Below are positions 6,654 to 13,004 of a DNA stretch of 13,004 nucleotides, in pieces. The notes under the pieces were generated by a model. That model saw only the letters and a list, made by a program, of their open reading frames with translations, did no database searches and had not been told where the DNA came from. The stretch is taken from assembly GCA_023388385.1 (NCBI GenBank), contig JAEWGK010000215.1, positions 1 through 13,004 on the forward strand. The letters are read 5' to 3'. A program made the translations under genes and the position numbers. How positions within the stretch are numbered: position 1 is the first letter of the stretch; each line of letters opens with the position of its first letter. This stretch comes from Actinomycetes bacterium. GTDB taxonomy: Bacteria > Actinomycetota > Actinomycetes > Mycobacteriales > Mycobacteriaceae.

Positions 6654-7541
6654 TCAGAGCCCCGCGTGGACGACGCCCGCGACCGCGTCGGCGTTCAGCT
6701 CGTCGACGCGAACGCACGGTCCGCCGAGGTGGCGGGCCAGATCCGCTGCGAGCCCCAGGCGGACGCGACCGCGCTCGCAGTCGACGACGACGGCCCCGGC
6801 CAGCTCCCTGCGCCGCAGGGCGTCGGCCGCCGCCCGCGCCCGTGCCGGGCCGTCGCGGCCGGTTGCGCGGCCGTCGGACAACACCACGAGCAGCGCGCGG
6901 CGATCCGGTTCGCGCCGGCGCTCCCGTTCCAGCAGGCGCATGGCCTCCACGAGCCCCTCCGCCAGCGGGGTGCGGCCGCCCGTGCGCAGGTCGTCCAGGC
7001 GACGCGCGGCGACGTCCGTCGACCGCGTCGGCGGCAGGACGACGTCGGCGCCGGCACCGCGGAACGTGACGACGGCGACCTTGTCCCTGCGCTGGTACGC
7101 ATCGCGCAGCAGCGACGACACCGCCCCGGTCACCGCCGCCAGGCGGTCCCGGGCGGCCATCGAGCCGGAGGCGTCGACGAGGAAGACGACGAGATTCGAC
7201 TCGGTGCCGCGGCGCAGCGAACCGCGCAGGTCCTCCCCGCGCAGCTCCACGATCTCCCCCGGCCCGCCCAGGCGCGCGCCGCGTTCGGCGGCGGCGACGA
7301 CGGTGCCGGGCACATGCAGGCCGTGACCGCCCTCCGACCGGGCCAGTGCCCGGACGGTGGCGCCGCGGGAGCCGAGGGCCGCCGACCGGCGCCCGCCGGA
7401 CGCGCCCGTGCCGGCGCCGGGCAGGGTCAGCTCACGCACCCGGAAAGGGGGCACCGGATTCGGCGCGACCTCCCATCCCTCCGGCCGGCGCACCGTCGTC
7501 GGCGCCGGGGTCGTCGTCACACTCACGCTGCCCGGCGGCAT
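6654..7541 (-). CDS. VWA-domain chelatase subunit (ChlD/BchD/CobT-like)
   Basis: Numbered from the ATG at 7541, the protein has 295 residues. It starts with a Pro/Thr-rich segment (1-40), then the region RELTLPGAG to [17 protein letters not shown] (36-89) that precedes the VWA domain in bacterial ChlID proteins, then a VWA domain. The metal-adhesion (MIDAS) residues are intact: DASGS (123-127), T191 in GGRTPLAEG, and D223 in LSDG. ChlD-type subunits partner an AAA+ ChlI ring to drive metal insertion by a large chelatase subunit. In this cobalamin context cobalt is the likely metal (inference). The start is uncertain: ATG 7541 has a weak GGGAG 4 nt upstream, and in-frame GTGs lie at 7526, 7520, 7493, 7454 and 7439. 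It overlaps the ChlI gene in a +1 frame, so it may be the second half of one frameshifted ChlI-ChlD gene, as in fused Rv2850c. Confidence 0.8.
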   Translation of the reverse strand: MPPGSVSVTTTPAPTTVRRPEGWEVAPNPVPPFRVRELTLPGAGTGASGGRRSAALGSRGATVRALARSEGGHGLHVPGTVVAAAERGARLGGPGEIVELRGEDLRGSLRRGTESNLVVFLVDASGSMAARDRLAAVTGAVSSLLRDAYQRRDKVAVVTFRGAGADVVLPPTRSTDVAARRLDDLRTGGRTPLAEGLVEAMRLLERERRREPDRRALLVVLSDGRATGRDGPARARAAADALRRRELAGAVVVDCERGRVRLGLAADLARHLGGPCVRVDELNADAVAGVVHAGL

Positions 7542-8523
7542 CCGGCTCCCGCTCCGGGGGACGCTCGTCGGGGACCCGGTCACGGGCATTCTCCATCGCC
7601 TCGTCGAGGTCGTCGCCGTCGAGGCCCGGCTCGTCGAACGGGTCGCGGCGGCGCCGGTGCGGCAGCGCCAGCTCCGCGGCCACCCGGATGTCGTCGTCGG
7701 TGATGCGCCCCGGGCCATCCCCGGCGGCCAGGCGCCACGCGGCGTGGGCGCGGGCGGTGCGGGCGATGACGAGATCGGCGCGCATGCCGTCGACGTCGAA
7801 CTCCGCGCACAGTGCGGCGATGCGGCCCAGGGTCACGTCGTCCAGCGCGACGTCGTCATGCAGGGCGCGGGCGCGGGTCAGGCGGGCGCGCAGCGCATCC
7901 TCCTCGTCGGCCCAGCGGGCGTGGAACGCCCGCGGGTTCTCCTCGTAGGCCAGGCGGCGGCGCAGGATCTCCGTGCGCACCGCGTGGTCGCGGGAGGCGA
8001 CGACGTCGACTGCCAGCCCGAAGCGATCGAGCAGCTGCGGGCGCAGCTCGCCCTCCTCCGGGTTCATCGTGCCCACCAGCACGAAGCGGGTGTCCTCCAC
8101 GTGCGAGACGCCGTCCCGCTCGACGACGATGCGGCCGGTCGCGGCCGTGTCGAGCAGGACGTCGACCAGGTGATCCGGCAGCAGGTTGACCTCGTCCACG
8201 TAGAGGATGCCGCCGTCGGCAGCCGACAGCAGACCCGGCACGTAGCGGGCGCGGCCCGTGGTGAGCACCGCCTCCACGTCGATGGAGCCGACGACGCGGT
8301 CCTCGGTGGCGCCGAGCGGCAGGTCCACCAGTCGGCCGTCCAGGTGCGGGGCCAGCGCGCGGACCGTCGTGGTCTTCGCCGTGCCCTTCTCGCCGCGAAC
8401 GACGACGCCGCCGATGCCCGGCGCAATCGCCGTGAGCAGCAGCGCCAGACGCAGCCGGTCCTGTCCCACGACCGCCGTGAACGGGAAGGCGGGCGGGACG
8501 GGGCGCGAATGCTCGGTGCTCAT
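7432..8523 (-). CDS. AAA+ ATPase chelatase subunit (ChlI/BchI/CobS-like)
   Basis: This 363-residue protein is a MoxR/ChlI-type AAA+ ATPase. Walker A is GEKGTAKTT (44-52), Walker B is [10 protein letters not shown] (106-115), and the sensor-1/arginine-finger stretch is [21 protein letters not shown] (150-170). A C-terminal helical lid runs to about [17 protein letters not shown] (286-302). ChlI rings hydrolyse ATP to power a chelatase; without chlorophyll genes nearby and with cobA/cobB/cobO adjacent, an aerobic cobaltochelatase role is the best inference. The ATG at 8523 fits the family N-terminus ([18 protein letters not shown]). TAATAG lies 8 nt upstream, with GGAGG very close to the ATG, so it is leaderless or nearly so. 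From about residue 303 the tail is acidic and low in complexity; the last 36 codons overlap the VWA gene and lose the strong G/C third-position bias, so they may not be a conserved part. Confidence 0.88.
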   Translation of the reverse strand: MSTEHSRPVPPAFPFTAVVGQDRLRLALLLTAIAPGIGGVVVRGEKGTAKTTTVRALAPHLDGRLVDLPLGATEDRVVGSIDVEAVLTTGRARYVPGLLSAADGGILYVDEVNLLPDHLVDVLLDTAATGRIVVERDGVSHVEDTRFVLVGTMNPEEGELRPQLLDRFGLAVDVVASRDHAVRTEILRRRLAYEENPRAFHARWADEEDALRARLTRARALHDDVALDDVTLGRIAALCAEFDVDGMRADLVIARTARAHAAWRLAAGDGPGRITDDDIRVAAELALPHRRRRDPFDEPGLDGDDLDEAMENARDRVPDERPPEREPDAAGQRECDDDPGADDGAPAGGMGGRAESGAPFPGA

Positions 8524-8531
8524 GCCCTCCA

Positions 8532-8537
8532 CTATTA
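8532..8537 (-). promoter_or_regulatory. Probable -10 box of the ChlI gene
   Basis: TAATAG on the minus strand (8537-8532) is an AT-rich island in GC-rich DNA, 8 nt before the ATG at 8523. GGAGG (8530-8526) lies between box and start but only 2 nt from the ATG, so a leaderless or very short-leader transcript is likely. Confidence 0.45.
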
Positions 8538-8594
8538 CCCCAGGCGTTTTCGGCCACGCGCCGCCGTGCGCGCGCAGGCCCCGGAGACGACGGT

Positions 8595-8636
8595 CGGGGC
8601 CGGCCTCCACGGGATGAACCGCGGAGGCCGGCCCCG
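8595..8636 (-). terminator. Hairpin terminator of mqo
   Basis: CGGGGCCGGCCTCC (8595-8608) pairs perfectly over 14 bp with 8623-8636. After one A/C mismatch, CGG (8610-8612) pairs with CCG (8619-8621) around a 6-nt loop. The hairpin is 21 nt after the mqo stop (8658-8660) and before the ChlI promoter, so it should insulate the two minus-strand units. There is no U-tract. With the ChlI promoter it accounts for most of the 134-bp gap 8524-8657. Confidence 0.8.
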
Positions 8637-8657
8637 GTGAAGGAAGCCCGAAATCGA

Positions 8658-10154
8658 TTAGCGCTCCAGCAGCAGCGCCTTCTGGGACTCGTCCCACACC
8701 TTCTCGAACAGCGCCTTGTCGTCGGCGAGGGTGCGGCCGTAGGACGGCACGAGCTCCTTGATCTTCGGCGCCCAGTCCGCCATCTTCCTGCCGAAGCAGC
8801 GCTCGAGCAGATCGATCATGACCGCCGGGGCGATGGAGGCGCCCGGGGACGCGCCCATGAGGCCGGCGATGGAGCCGTCGGAGGCGTTGATGACGGCGGT
8901 GCCGAACTCCAGCGAGCCCATCTTCGGGAACTTCGCCGGGGCGATGACCTGGACGCGCTGGCCGGCGACGATCAGCTCCCAATCGTCGTTCTGAGCGGTC
9001 GGCACGTACTCGCGCAGGGACTCGACGCGGGCGTCGAAGTCCTTCATGACCTCGGTGATGAGGTACTTGGTCAGGCCCATCTCCTGCAGGCCCGCGCCCG
9101 CCATGACGAACACGTTGCCCGGACGCAGGGTCTTGAACATGTCCAGGTAGGAGCCGGTCTTCAGGTACTTGGTGTTCCAGCCGGCGTAGGGGCCGAACAG
9201 CAGGCCCTTCTTGCCGTCGATGACGCGGGTGTCCAGGTGCGGCACGGACATCGGCGGGGTGCCGACGGAGGCCTTGCCGTAGACCTTCGCGGAGTGCTGC
9301 TCGATGAGCTCCTCGTTGGTGCAGCGCAGCCACTGGCCGGACACCGGGAAGCCGCCGAAGCCGCGGATCTCCGAGATGCCGGACTTCTGCAGCAGCGGCA
9401 GGGCGTTTCCGCCGGCACCGACGAACACGAAGTTCGCACGGACCTTGCGGACGTCGCCGGAGTGGACGTTCTTGACCGTGACGACCCACTTGGTGCCCTC
9501 GCGCTCGAGGTTCTTGACCTCGTGGCCGTAGCGAATCTCGGTGCCGCGGTCGGACAGCGCCGACAGGTACTGGCGGGTCAGGTTGCCGTAGTTGACGTCC
9601 GTGCCGTTCGGATTGCGGATGACGGAGACCGGGGTGGAGAAGTCGCGGCCCTTCGCCATCAGCGGCAGGTACTCGGCGAACGCGTCCTGGTCCTCGATGA
9701 GCTCCTGGCCGAAGAACAGCGGGTTCGCGTTCAGCGCCTCGTAGCGGTTGCGCATGAAGCGCATCTGGTCCTCGCCCTGGGCGAACGCCGTGTGGTCGAC
9801 CGCGTTGATGAAGCCCTTGGGGTCGGTGAGGACGCCGTCGTCGACGAGGGAGGTCCAGAACTGGCGGGAGACCTGGAACTGCTCGTTGATCTTGGAGGCC
9901 TTGGCGATGTCGACCTTGCCGTTCTTCTCCGGCGTGTAGTTCAGCTCGCAGAGCGCGGAGTGACCGGTGCCCGCGTTGTTCCACGGGGACGAGGACTCCT
10001 CGGCGGGCTGATCCAGCCGCTCGAAGACGATCTGGCTCCAGTTCGGCTCGAGCTGGTTCAGCAGCACGCCCAGCGTGGCGCTGATGACGCCGCCGCCGAT
10101 GAGGACGACGTCAACGTCGTCTCCGGTCTTGGCGGGGAGGTTCTTGTCGGACAC
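8658..10154 (-). CDS. mqo: Malate:quinone oxidoreductase
   Basis: Mqo is a peripheral membrane FAD enzyme that oxidises malate to oxaloacetate and reduces quinone, serving both the citric acid cycle and the respiratory chain. Counting from GTG 10154 the protein has 498 residues, close to the roughly 500 of the Corynebacterium glutamicum enzyme. Features are the FAD-binding [17 protein letters not shown] (16-32), the family signature [20 protein letters not shown] (56-75), and [17 protein letters not shown] (244-260). The frame could begin three codons earlier at TTG 10163, but AAGGAAG (10170-10164) then abuts the start; from GTG 10154 the spacing is 9 nt and the N-terminus becomes (M)SDKN, as in known homologues. 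Codons are strongly biased, as in highly expressed genes. It has its own terminator and is divergent from the hydrolase gene. Confidence 0.96.
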   Translation of the reverse strand: MSDKNLPAKTGDDVDVVLIGGGVISATLGVLLNQLEPNWSQIVFERLDQPAEESSSPWNNAGTGHSALCELNYTPEKNGKVDIAKASKINEQFQVSRQFWTSLVDDGVLTDPKGFINAVDHTAFAQGEDQMRFMRNRYEALNANPLFFGQELIEDQDAFAEYLPLMAKGRDFSTPVSVIRNPNGTDVNYGNLTRQYLSALSDRGTEIRYGHEVKNLEREGTKWVVTVKNVHSGDVRKVRANFVFVGAGGNALPLLQKSGISEIRGFGGFPVSGQWLRCTNEELIEQHSAKVYGKASVGTPPMSVPHLDTRVIDGKKGLLFGPYAGWNTKYLKTGSYLDMFKTLRPGNVFVMAGAGLQEMGLTKYLITEVMKDFDARVESLREYVPTAQNDDWELIVAGQRVQVIAPAKFPKMGSLEFGTAVINASDGSIAGLMGASPGASIAPAVMIDLLERCFGRKMADWAPKIKELVPSYGRTLADDKALFEKVWDESQKALLLER

Positions 10155-10163
10155 TGCAGTCAA

Positions 10164-10170
10164 CTTCCTT
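10164..10170 (-). promoter_or_regulatory. Shine-Dalgarno sequence that decides the mqo start
   Basis: AAGGAAG on the minus strand touches the TTG at 10163 but lies 9 nt before the GTG at 10154. This spacing favours the GTG as the true start. Confidence 0.65.
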
Positions 10171-10273
10171 CACGTGTGGGTGAACAGGCGCAGCGATAGC
10201 CGCGTCCTGGCTTCTCTTCAGTGATACCCCTCCATTCTGTCACAGTGCCCCCGATCCCCTAATCACCGCCCGC

Positions 10274-10279
10274 TATCGT
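10274..10279 (+). promoter_or_regulatory. -10 box of a leaderless hydrolase promoter
   Basis: TATCGT fits TAnnnT and ends 7 nt before the third of three in-frame GTG codons (10278, 10281, 10287). The same 6-7 nt spacing is seen at proS, yaaA, cobA and the GNAT gene, so GTG 10287 is the favoured start. Confidence 0.5.
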
Positions 10280-10286
10280 GGTGAAC

Positions 10287-11369
10287 GTGAACCACGAGAC
10301 CAGCGGGGAAGTTACCCCCGACCACCGTCCGAACTGGGTGGCCGACGAGCTGCCCGGCTGCATCCGAACCGCAGTCGACCTGGGCGTGGACCCCGACGGG
10401 GAGACCGACGTCGTCGCCACCGTCGTCCGCTACGCCCCCTCCCACCCCGCCGCCACCCCCGATCGGGAGGGGGCCCGCCCGGGCGGGGAGGACATGGACG
10501 CCGATGCCGCCCAGGGCATCGGCCCCAGGCCCGCCGTCCTGTGGGTCCACGGCCTCTCCGACTACTTCTTCCAGGTGCACCTCGCGCGGGCTATCCACGC
10601 CGCCGGGTGGGACTTCTACGCCGTCGATCTGCGCAAGTGCGGCCGCTCCCACCGCCCGGGCCAGCGCCGCCACTTCATCACCGATCTCGCGCTGTACGAC
10701 GACGACCAGACCGCCGCGCTCGACATCATCGCGGCGGAGGGCCACGACCGCGTCGTCGTCGGCGGGCACTCCACCGGGGGTCTGGTCATCGCCGGCTGGC
10801 TCGACCGCCTGCGCACCTCGGACCCGCGGCGCCACGCGCTCATCGTCGGCGGGCTGTTCGACAGCCCGTGGCTGGATCTGCCGGTGGACGACTGGAAGCT
10901 GCCGTTCATGCGCCCTGCCGTGAAGCTCCTGGGCCGGCTCACGCCGAACCGGTGCATCCCGGAGGACTCCCTCGGCGGCTACGGCGAGTCCCTGCACGTC
11001 AGCCGGCACGGAGAGTGGGACTACGACCTGGGGCACAAGCCGCTGGTCGGCTTCCCCATGCCGTTCTCCTGGCTCGCGGCCATCGTCCGCGCCCAGGACG
11101 AGCTGGCCCGGGGCCTGGAGACCGGGGTGCCGAACCTGGTGCTGCGCTCCGACCGCTCGTGGATCGGCAAGCCGTATTCCGCGGCGACGGATTCCGCGGA
11201 CGCGATCCTCGACGTGGAACACATCGCACGGCGTGCGCGTTGCCTGGGCGAGGGGACGCGGTGCGCGGTCATCCCCGGCGCGCGCCACGACGTGTACCTG
11301 TCGGCCGAGCACGCCAGGGCACTCGCGTTCCGCGAGACGCTGGACTTCCTCCGGAATCTCGCGGGCTGA
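10287..11369 (+). CDS. Alpha/beta hydrolase (serine hydrolase, Hydrolase_4/S33-like)
   Basis: This 360-residue cytoplasmic alpha/beta-hydrolase has an unknown substrate; a lipase or esterase role is possible. Visible marks are the oxyanion-hole HG in LWVHGLSDYFF (85-95), DLRKCGRSHR (114-123), the nucleophile elbow GGHSTGGLV (159-167) with Ser162, and the catalytic His334 in PGARHDVYLS (330-339). The acid residue is not certain; Asp289 in VLRSDRS is a candidate. A polar, probably flexible insertion lies at about 51-80. No signal peptide or membrane segment is seen. The frame also allows GTG 10278 and 10281, but the -10 box at 10274-10279 points to a leaderless start at 10287. mtr follows after 72 nt with no terminator between, so they may be cotranscribed. 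Rv2854, beside mtr in M. tuberculosis, is the positional counterpart. Confidence 0.88.
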   Translation: MNHETSGEVTPDHRPNWVADELPGCIRTAVDLGVDPDGETDVVATVVRYAPSHPAATPDREGARPGGEDMDADAAQGIGPRPAVLWVHGLSDYFFQVHLARAIHAAGWDFYAVDLRKCGRSHRPGQRRHFITDLALYDDDQTAALDIIAAEGHDRVVVGGHSTGGLVIAGWLDRLRTSDPRRHALIVGGLFDSPWLDLPVDDWKLPFMRPAVKLLGRLTPNRCIPEDSLGGYGESLHVSRHGEWDYDLGHKPLVGFPMPFSWLAAIVRAQDELARGLETGVPNLVLRSDRSWIGKPYSAATDSADAILDVEHIARRARCLGEGTRCAVIPGARHDVYLSAEHARALAFRETLDFLRNLAG

Positions 11370-11398
11370 CCGCCTGCCGCGCCCCACCACGACCACCG

Positions 11399-11418
11399 TC
11401 GACGCCCCTCGACGCCCC
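11399..11418. repeat. Two tandem copies of a 10-bp unit upstream of mtr
   Basis: TCGACGCCCC occurs twice in direct succession (11399-11408 and 11409-11418) in the short gap between the hydrolase gene and mtr. It may be chance in GC-rich DNA, and no function is evident. Confidence 0.4.
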
Positions 11419-11441
11419 GACACGGAAGGCCACGGCAGGAC

Positions 11442-12878
11442 ATGACCCACACCCCCAGCGAGCACTACGACGTCATCATCATCGGCGCGGGCTCCGGCAA
11501 CTCCATCCCCGCCCCGGACTACGACGACGTCCGCATCGCCATCGTCGAGGAGGACCGCTTCGGCGGCACCTGCACCAACGTCGGATGCATCCCGACGAAG
11601 ATGTACGTCCTGGCCGCCGACGCGGCGGAGAACGTGCGGGCGGCCTCCCGCCTCGGCGTCACCGCGACCATCGACTCGGTGGACTGGGCGTCCATCCGCG
11701 AGCGCGTCTTCGGCCGCCGCATCGATCCGATCGCCGCAGGCGGCGAGGCGTACCGCCGCGGTGACGAGACCCCGAACATCACCGTCTACGACGGCCACGC
11801 GTCCTTCGTCGGCCCGCGCACCATCCGCACCGCGCAGGGGGACGAGGAGAAGATCATCTCCGCCGACCAGATCATCATCGCCGCGGGCTCGCGCACCTCC
11901 GTGCCGGCCTTCGTCGAGGAATCGGGCGTGCCCTACCGCACGAACAAGGACATCATGCGCGTCGAGGAGTTCCCGAAGGAGCTCATCATCCTCGGCGCCG
12001 GCTACATCGCCTCGGAGTTCGCGCACGTCTTCTCCGCGCTCGGCTCCACCGTCCACGTCATCAACCGCTCCGGCACGATGGTCCGCCACTGCGACGCGGA
12101 CGTCGCCGACCGGTTCACGGAGGTCGTCTCCCGCACCTGGGACGTCCACCTGAACACCGAAATCGAGGAGCTGTCGCAGGACGCCGACGGCCGCATCACC
12201 GCGAAGCTCACCGACGGCACCACCGTCCACGGCGACCAGTTCCTCGTCGCCACCGGCCGCCGCCCCAACGGCGACCTCATGGACCTGGACCTCGGCGGCG
12301 TGGAGATGCACGACGACGGCCGCGTGAAGGTCGACGAGTACGGCCGCACCTCCGCCGAGGGCGTGTGGGCGCTGGGCGACGTCTCCAGCCCGCATCAGCT
12401 GAAGCACGTCGCCAACCACGAGGCGCGCGTCGTGTTCCACAACGTGCTGGCCGCCCACCGCGCAGGCGGCGACGCGGGCGAGGACTCCTACCGCACCATC
12501 GACCACGCCCACGTGCCGTCGGCCATCTTCTCCTCCCCGCAAATCGGGCAGGTCGGCATGACCGAGGAGGAGGCCCGCGAGTGGGCGACCGCCAACGGCA
12601 CGGAGGTCACCGTCACGATCCAGAACATCGGCGACGTCGCCTATGGCTGGGCGCTGGAGGACGAAACCGGCTTCGCCAAGCTCATCGCCGACCGGAAGTC
12701 GGGCCAGCTGCTCGGGGCCCACTTCATCGGCGCGCAGGCCGCCACCCTGGTGCAGCAGTGCATCCAGATGATGGCCTTCGGCATCGACTGCCGCGACGCC
12801 GCGACGAAGCAGTACTGGATTCACCCCGCGCTTCCCGAGGTCGTGGAGAACGCGCTCCTCGGCCTCGAATTCGACTAG
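11442..12878 (+). CDS. mtr: Mycothione reductase
   Basis: Mtr is a cytoplasmic FAD/NADPH disulfide reductase that regenerates mycothiol, the main thiol of actinobacteria, from mycothione. The 478-residue protein has the FAD motif VIIIGAGSGN (11-20), the redox disulfide GGTCTNVGCIPTK (41-53; Cys44 and Cys49), the nucleotide-binding LIILGAGYIASEFAHVF (181-197), the second FAD contact VWALGDVSSPHQLKHVANHEA (308-328) and the C-terminal HPALPEVVE (461-469), whose His461/Glu466 pair forms the acid-base dyad. The CTNVGCIPTK form, the HPALPEVVE end and the position next to the mqo/hydrolase genes match Mtr rather than lipoamide dehydrogenase or glutathione reductase. The ATG at 11442 has GGAAGG 12 nt upstream and AGGA 1 nt upstream, neither ideally placed. 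A strong hairpin follows the stop. Confidence 0.95.
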   Translation: MTHTPSEHYDVIIIGAGSGNSIPAPDYDDVRIAIVEEDRFGGTCTNVGCIPTKMYVLAADAAENVRAASRLGVTATIDSVDWASIRERVFGRRIDPIAAGGEAYRRGDETPNITVYDGHASFVGPRTIRTAQGDEEKIISADQIIIAAGSRTSVPAFVEESGVPYRTNKDIMRVEEFPKELIILGAGYIASEFAHVFSALGSTVHVINRSGTMVRHCDADVADRFTEVVSRTWDVHLNTEIEELSQDADGRITAKLTDGTTVHGDQFLVATGRRPNGDLMDLDLGGVEMHDDGRVKVDEYGRTSAEGVWALGDVSSPHQLKHVANHEARVVFHNVLAAHRAGGDAGEDSYRTIDHAHVPSAIFSSPQIGQVGMTEEEAREWATANGTEVTVTIQNIGDVAYGWALEDETGFAKLIADRKSGQLLGAHFIGAQAATLVQQCIQMMAFGIDCRDAATKQYWIHPALPEVVENALLGLEFD

Positions 12879-12886
12879 CCGTGGTG

Positions 12887-12936
12887 CCCCGCCGGGCGGG
12901 ACGCCGCCGAACCAGGCGTCGGCGGACCCGGCGGGG
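12887..12936. terminator. Hairpin terminator between mtr and the convergent downstream gene
   Basis: CCCCGCCGGG (12887-12896) pairs over 10 bp with CCCGGCGGGG (12927-12936). Inside it, CCGCCGA (12904-12910) pairs with TCGGCGG (12919-12925) around an 8-nt loop. It starts 9 nt after the mtr stop and ends 8 nt before the stop of the minus-strand gene at 12945, so it probably serves both. No U-tract is present. Confidence 0.75.
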
Positions 12937-12944
12937 ACCCGGGG

Positions 12945-13004
12945 CTACGCCCGGCAGACGGGCCGGCGGCCCGACAGGGCGTCGTCGACGAGGCCGCCCA
13001 TCAC
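12945..13004 (-). CDS. 3' end of an unidentified minus-strand gene (partial)
   Basis: A minus-strand frame runs in from the right edge and ends at TAG (12947-12945). The last 19 residues read VMGGLVDDALSGRRPVCRA. The placement just beyond a bidirectional-looking terminator supports a real convergent gene. Too little is visible to name a family, and a short chance open frame cannot be excluded. Confidence 0.4.
   Translation of the reverse strand: MMGGLVDDALSGRRPVCRA

Larger units (their letters stand above)
10155..10286. promoter_or_regulatory. Divergent promoter region of mqo and the hydrolase gene
   Basis: This is one of the two widest gaps in the window. Next to mqo are the Shine-Dalgarno AAGGAAG (minus, 10170-10164) and a 5-bp inverted repeat, TTCAC (10169-10173) with GTGAA (10180-10184), overlapping it. 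TATCGC (minus, 10198-10193) is a weak candidate mqo -10 box. CTGTCACAG (10237-10245) is a 9-bp palindrome; its minus-strand GTGACA resembles a -35 but no good -10 follows at the right distance. The stretch is visibly less GC-rich than the genes, as expected of a control region. Which of these act is not clear. Confidence 0.45.

Noticed and set aside
10155..10163. TTG at 10163 as the mqo start
   Set aside because: The Shine-Dalgarno sequence directly abuts the TTG. The GTG at 10154 has proper spacing and matches the N-terminus of known Mqo proteins.
8637..10199. A 520-residue plus-strand open frame opposite mqo
   Set aside because: It is a shadow of the strongly biased mqo codons, has no motifs, and starts inside the terminator region.
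10219..10245. A GlxR/Crp-like site (TGTGA-N6-TCACA) upstream of mqo
   Set aside because: GTGA and TCAC halves are present but about 15 nt apart rather than 6, so the site does not fit.
10263..12824. An 853-residue minus-strand open frame opposite the hydrolase and mtr genes
   Set aside because: It spans two well-supported plus-strand genes and the gap between them, and its composition is that of antisense translation.
1..13004. Mobile elements, CRISPR arrays, tRNA/rRNA genes, phage or defence systems
   Set aside because: No transposase, integrase or defence proteins, no regularly spaced repeats and no structured RNA gene were seen; coding density and gene order fit conserved core chromosome.

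Overview
The window is high-GC DNA with almost no space between genes. Most genes have strong G/C bias at third codon positions, and five of them have a -10 box placed 6-7 nt before the start codon (leaderless transcripts). Mycothione reductase points to an actinobacterium that makes mycothiol. The gene content and order resemble, from memory, the Mycobacterium tuberculosis block Rv2845c-Rv2855 (proS, efpA, cysG, cobB, cobO, fused ChlI-ChlD, GNAT, mqo, hydrolase, mtr). Together with the Mqo and YaaA sequences this suggests a Corynebacterium or close relative. It looks like core chromosome: I see no transposase, integrase, tRNA, rRNA, CRISPR or phage gene.

Layout. Positions 2-67 hold the 3' end of a plus-strand gene converging on proS (minus, 80-1924). 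A 51-bp gap with back-to-back leaderless promoters separates proS from yaaA (plus, 1976-2740). A long hairpin terminator lies between yaaA and cobA (minus, 2814-3926). cobB (3986-5422) and cobO (5419-6039) follow on the minus strand with a GTGA overlap. A perfect 10-bp inverted repeat carrying two divergent -10 boxes separates cobO from an ElaA-like GNAT acetyltransferase (plus, 6138-6620). The minus strand then carries a VWA/ChlD-type gene (6654-7541) and a ChlI-type AAA+ gene (7432-8523) that overlap in different frames, then mqo (8658-10154). On the plus strand an alpha/beta hydrolase (10287-11369) and mycothione reductase mtr (11442-12878) close the window, before the last 19 codons of another minus-strand gene (12945-13004).

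Function. cobA, cobB and cobO cover three steps of cobalamin synthesis: uroporphyrinogen III methylation, a,c-diamide formation and corrinoid adenosylation. The ChlI/ChlD pair is probably the ATPase part of an aerobic cobaltochelatase, with its large subunit (CobN) outside the window. Mqo feeds electrons from malate to menaquinone. Mtr keeps mycothiol reduced. ProS and YaaA are housekeeping and peroxide-stress functions.

I found no clearly new system. The points most worth checking are the split and overlapping ChlI/ChlD genes, the palindromic divergent promoter between cobO and the GNAT gene, the dense leaderless promoters, and the shortened N-terminal domain of CobA. No gene-free stretch exceeds 300 bases; the largest gaps (8524-8657 and 10155-10286) are described as features.
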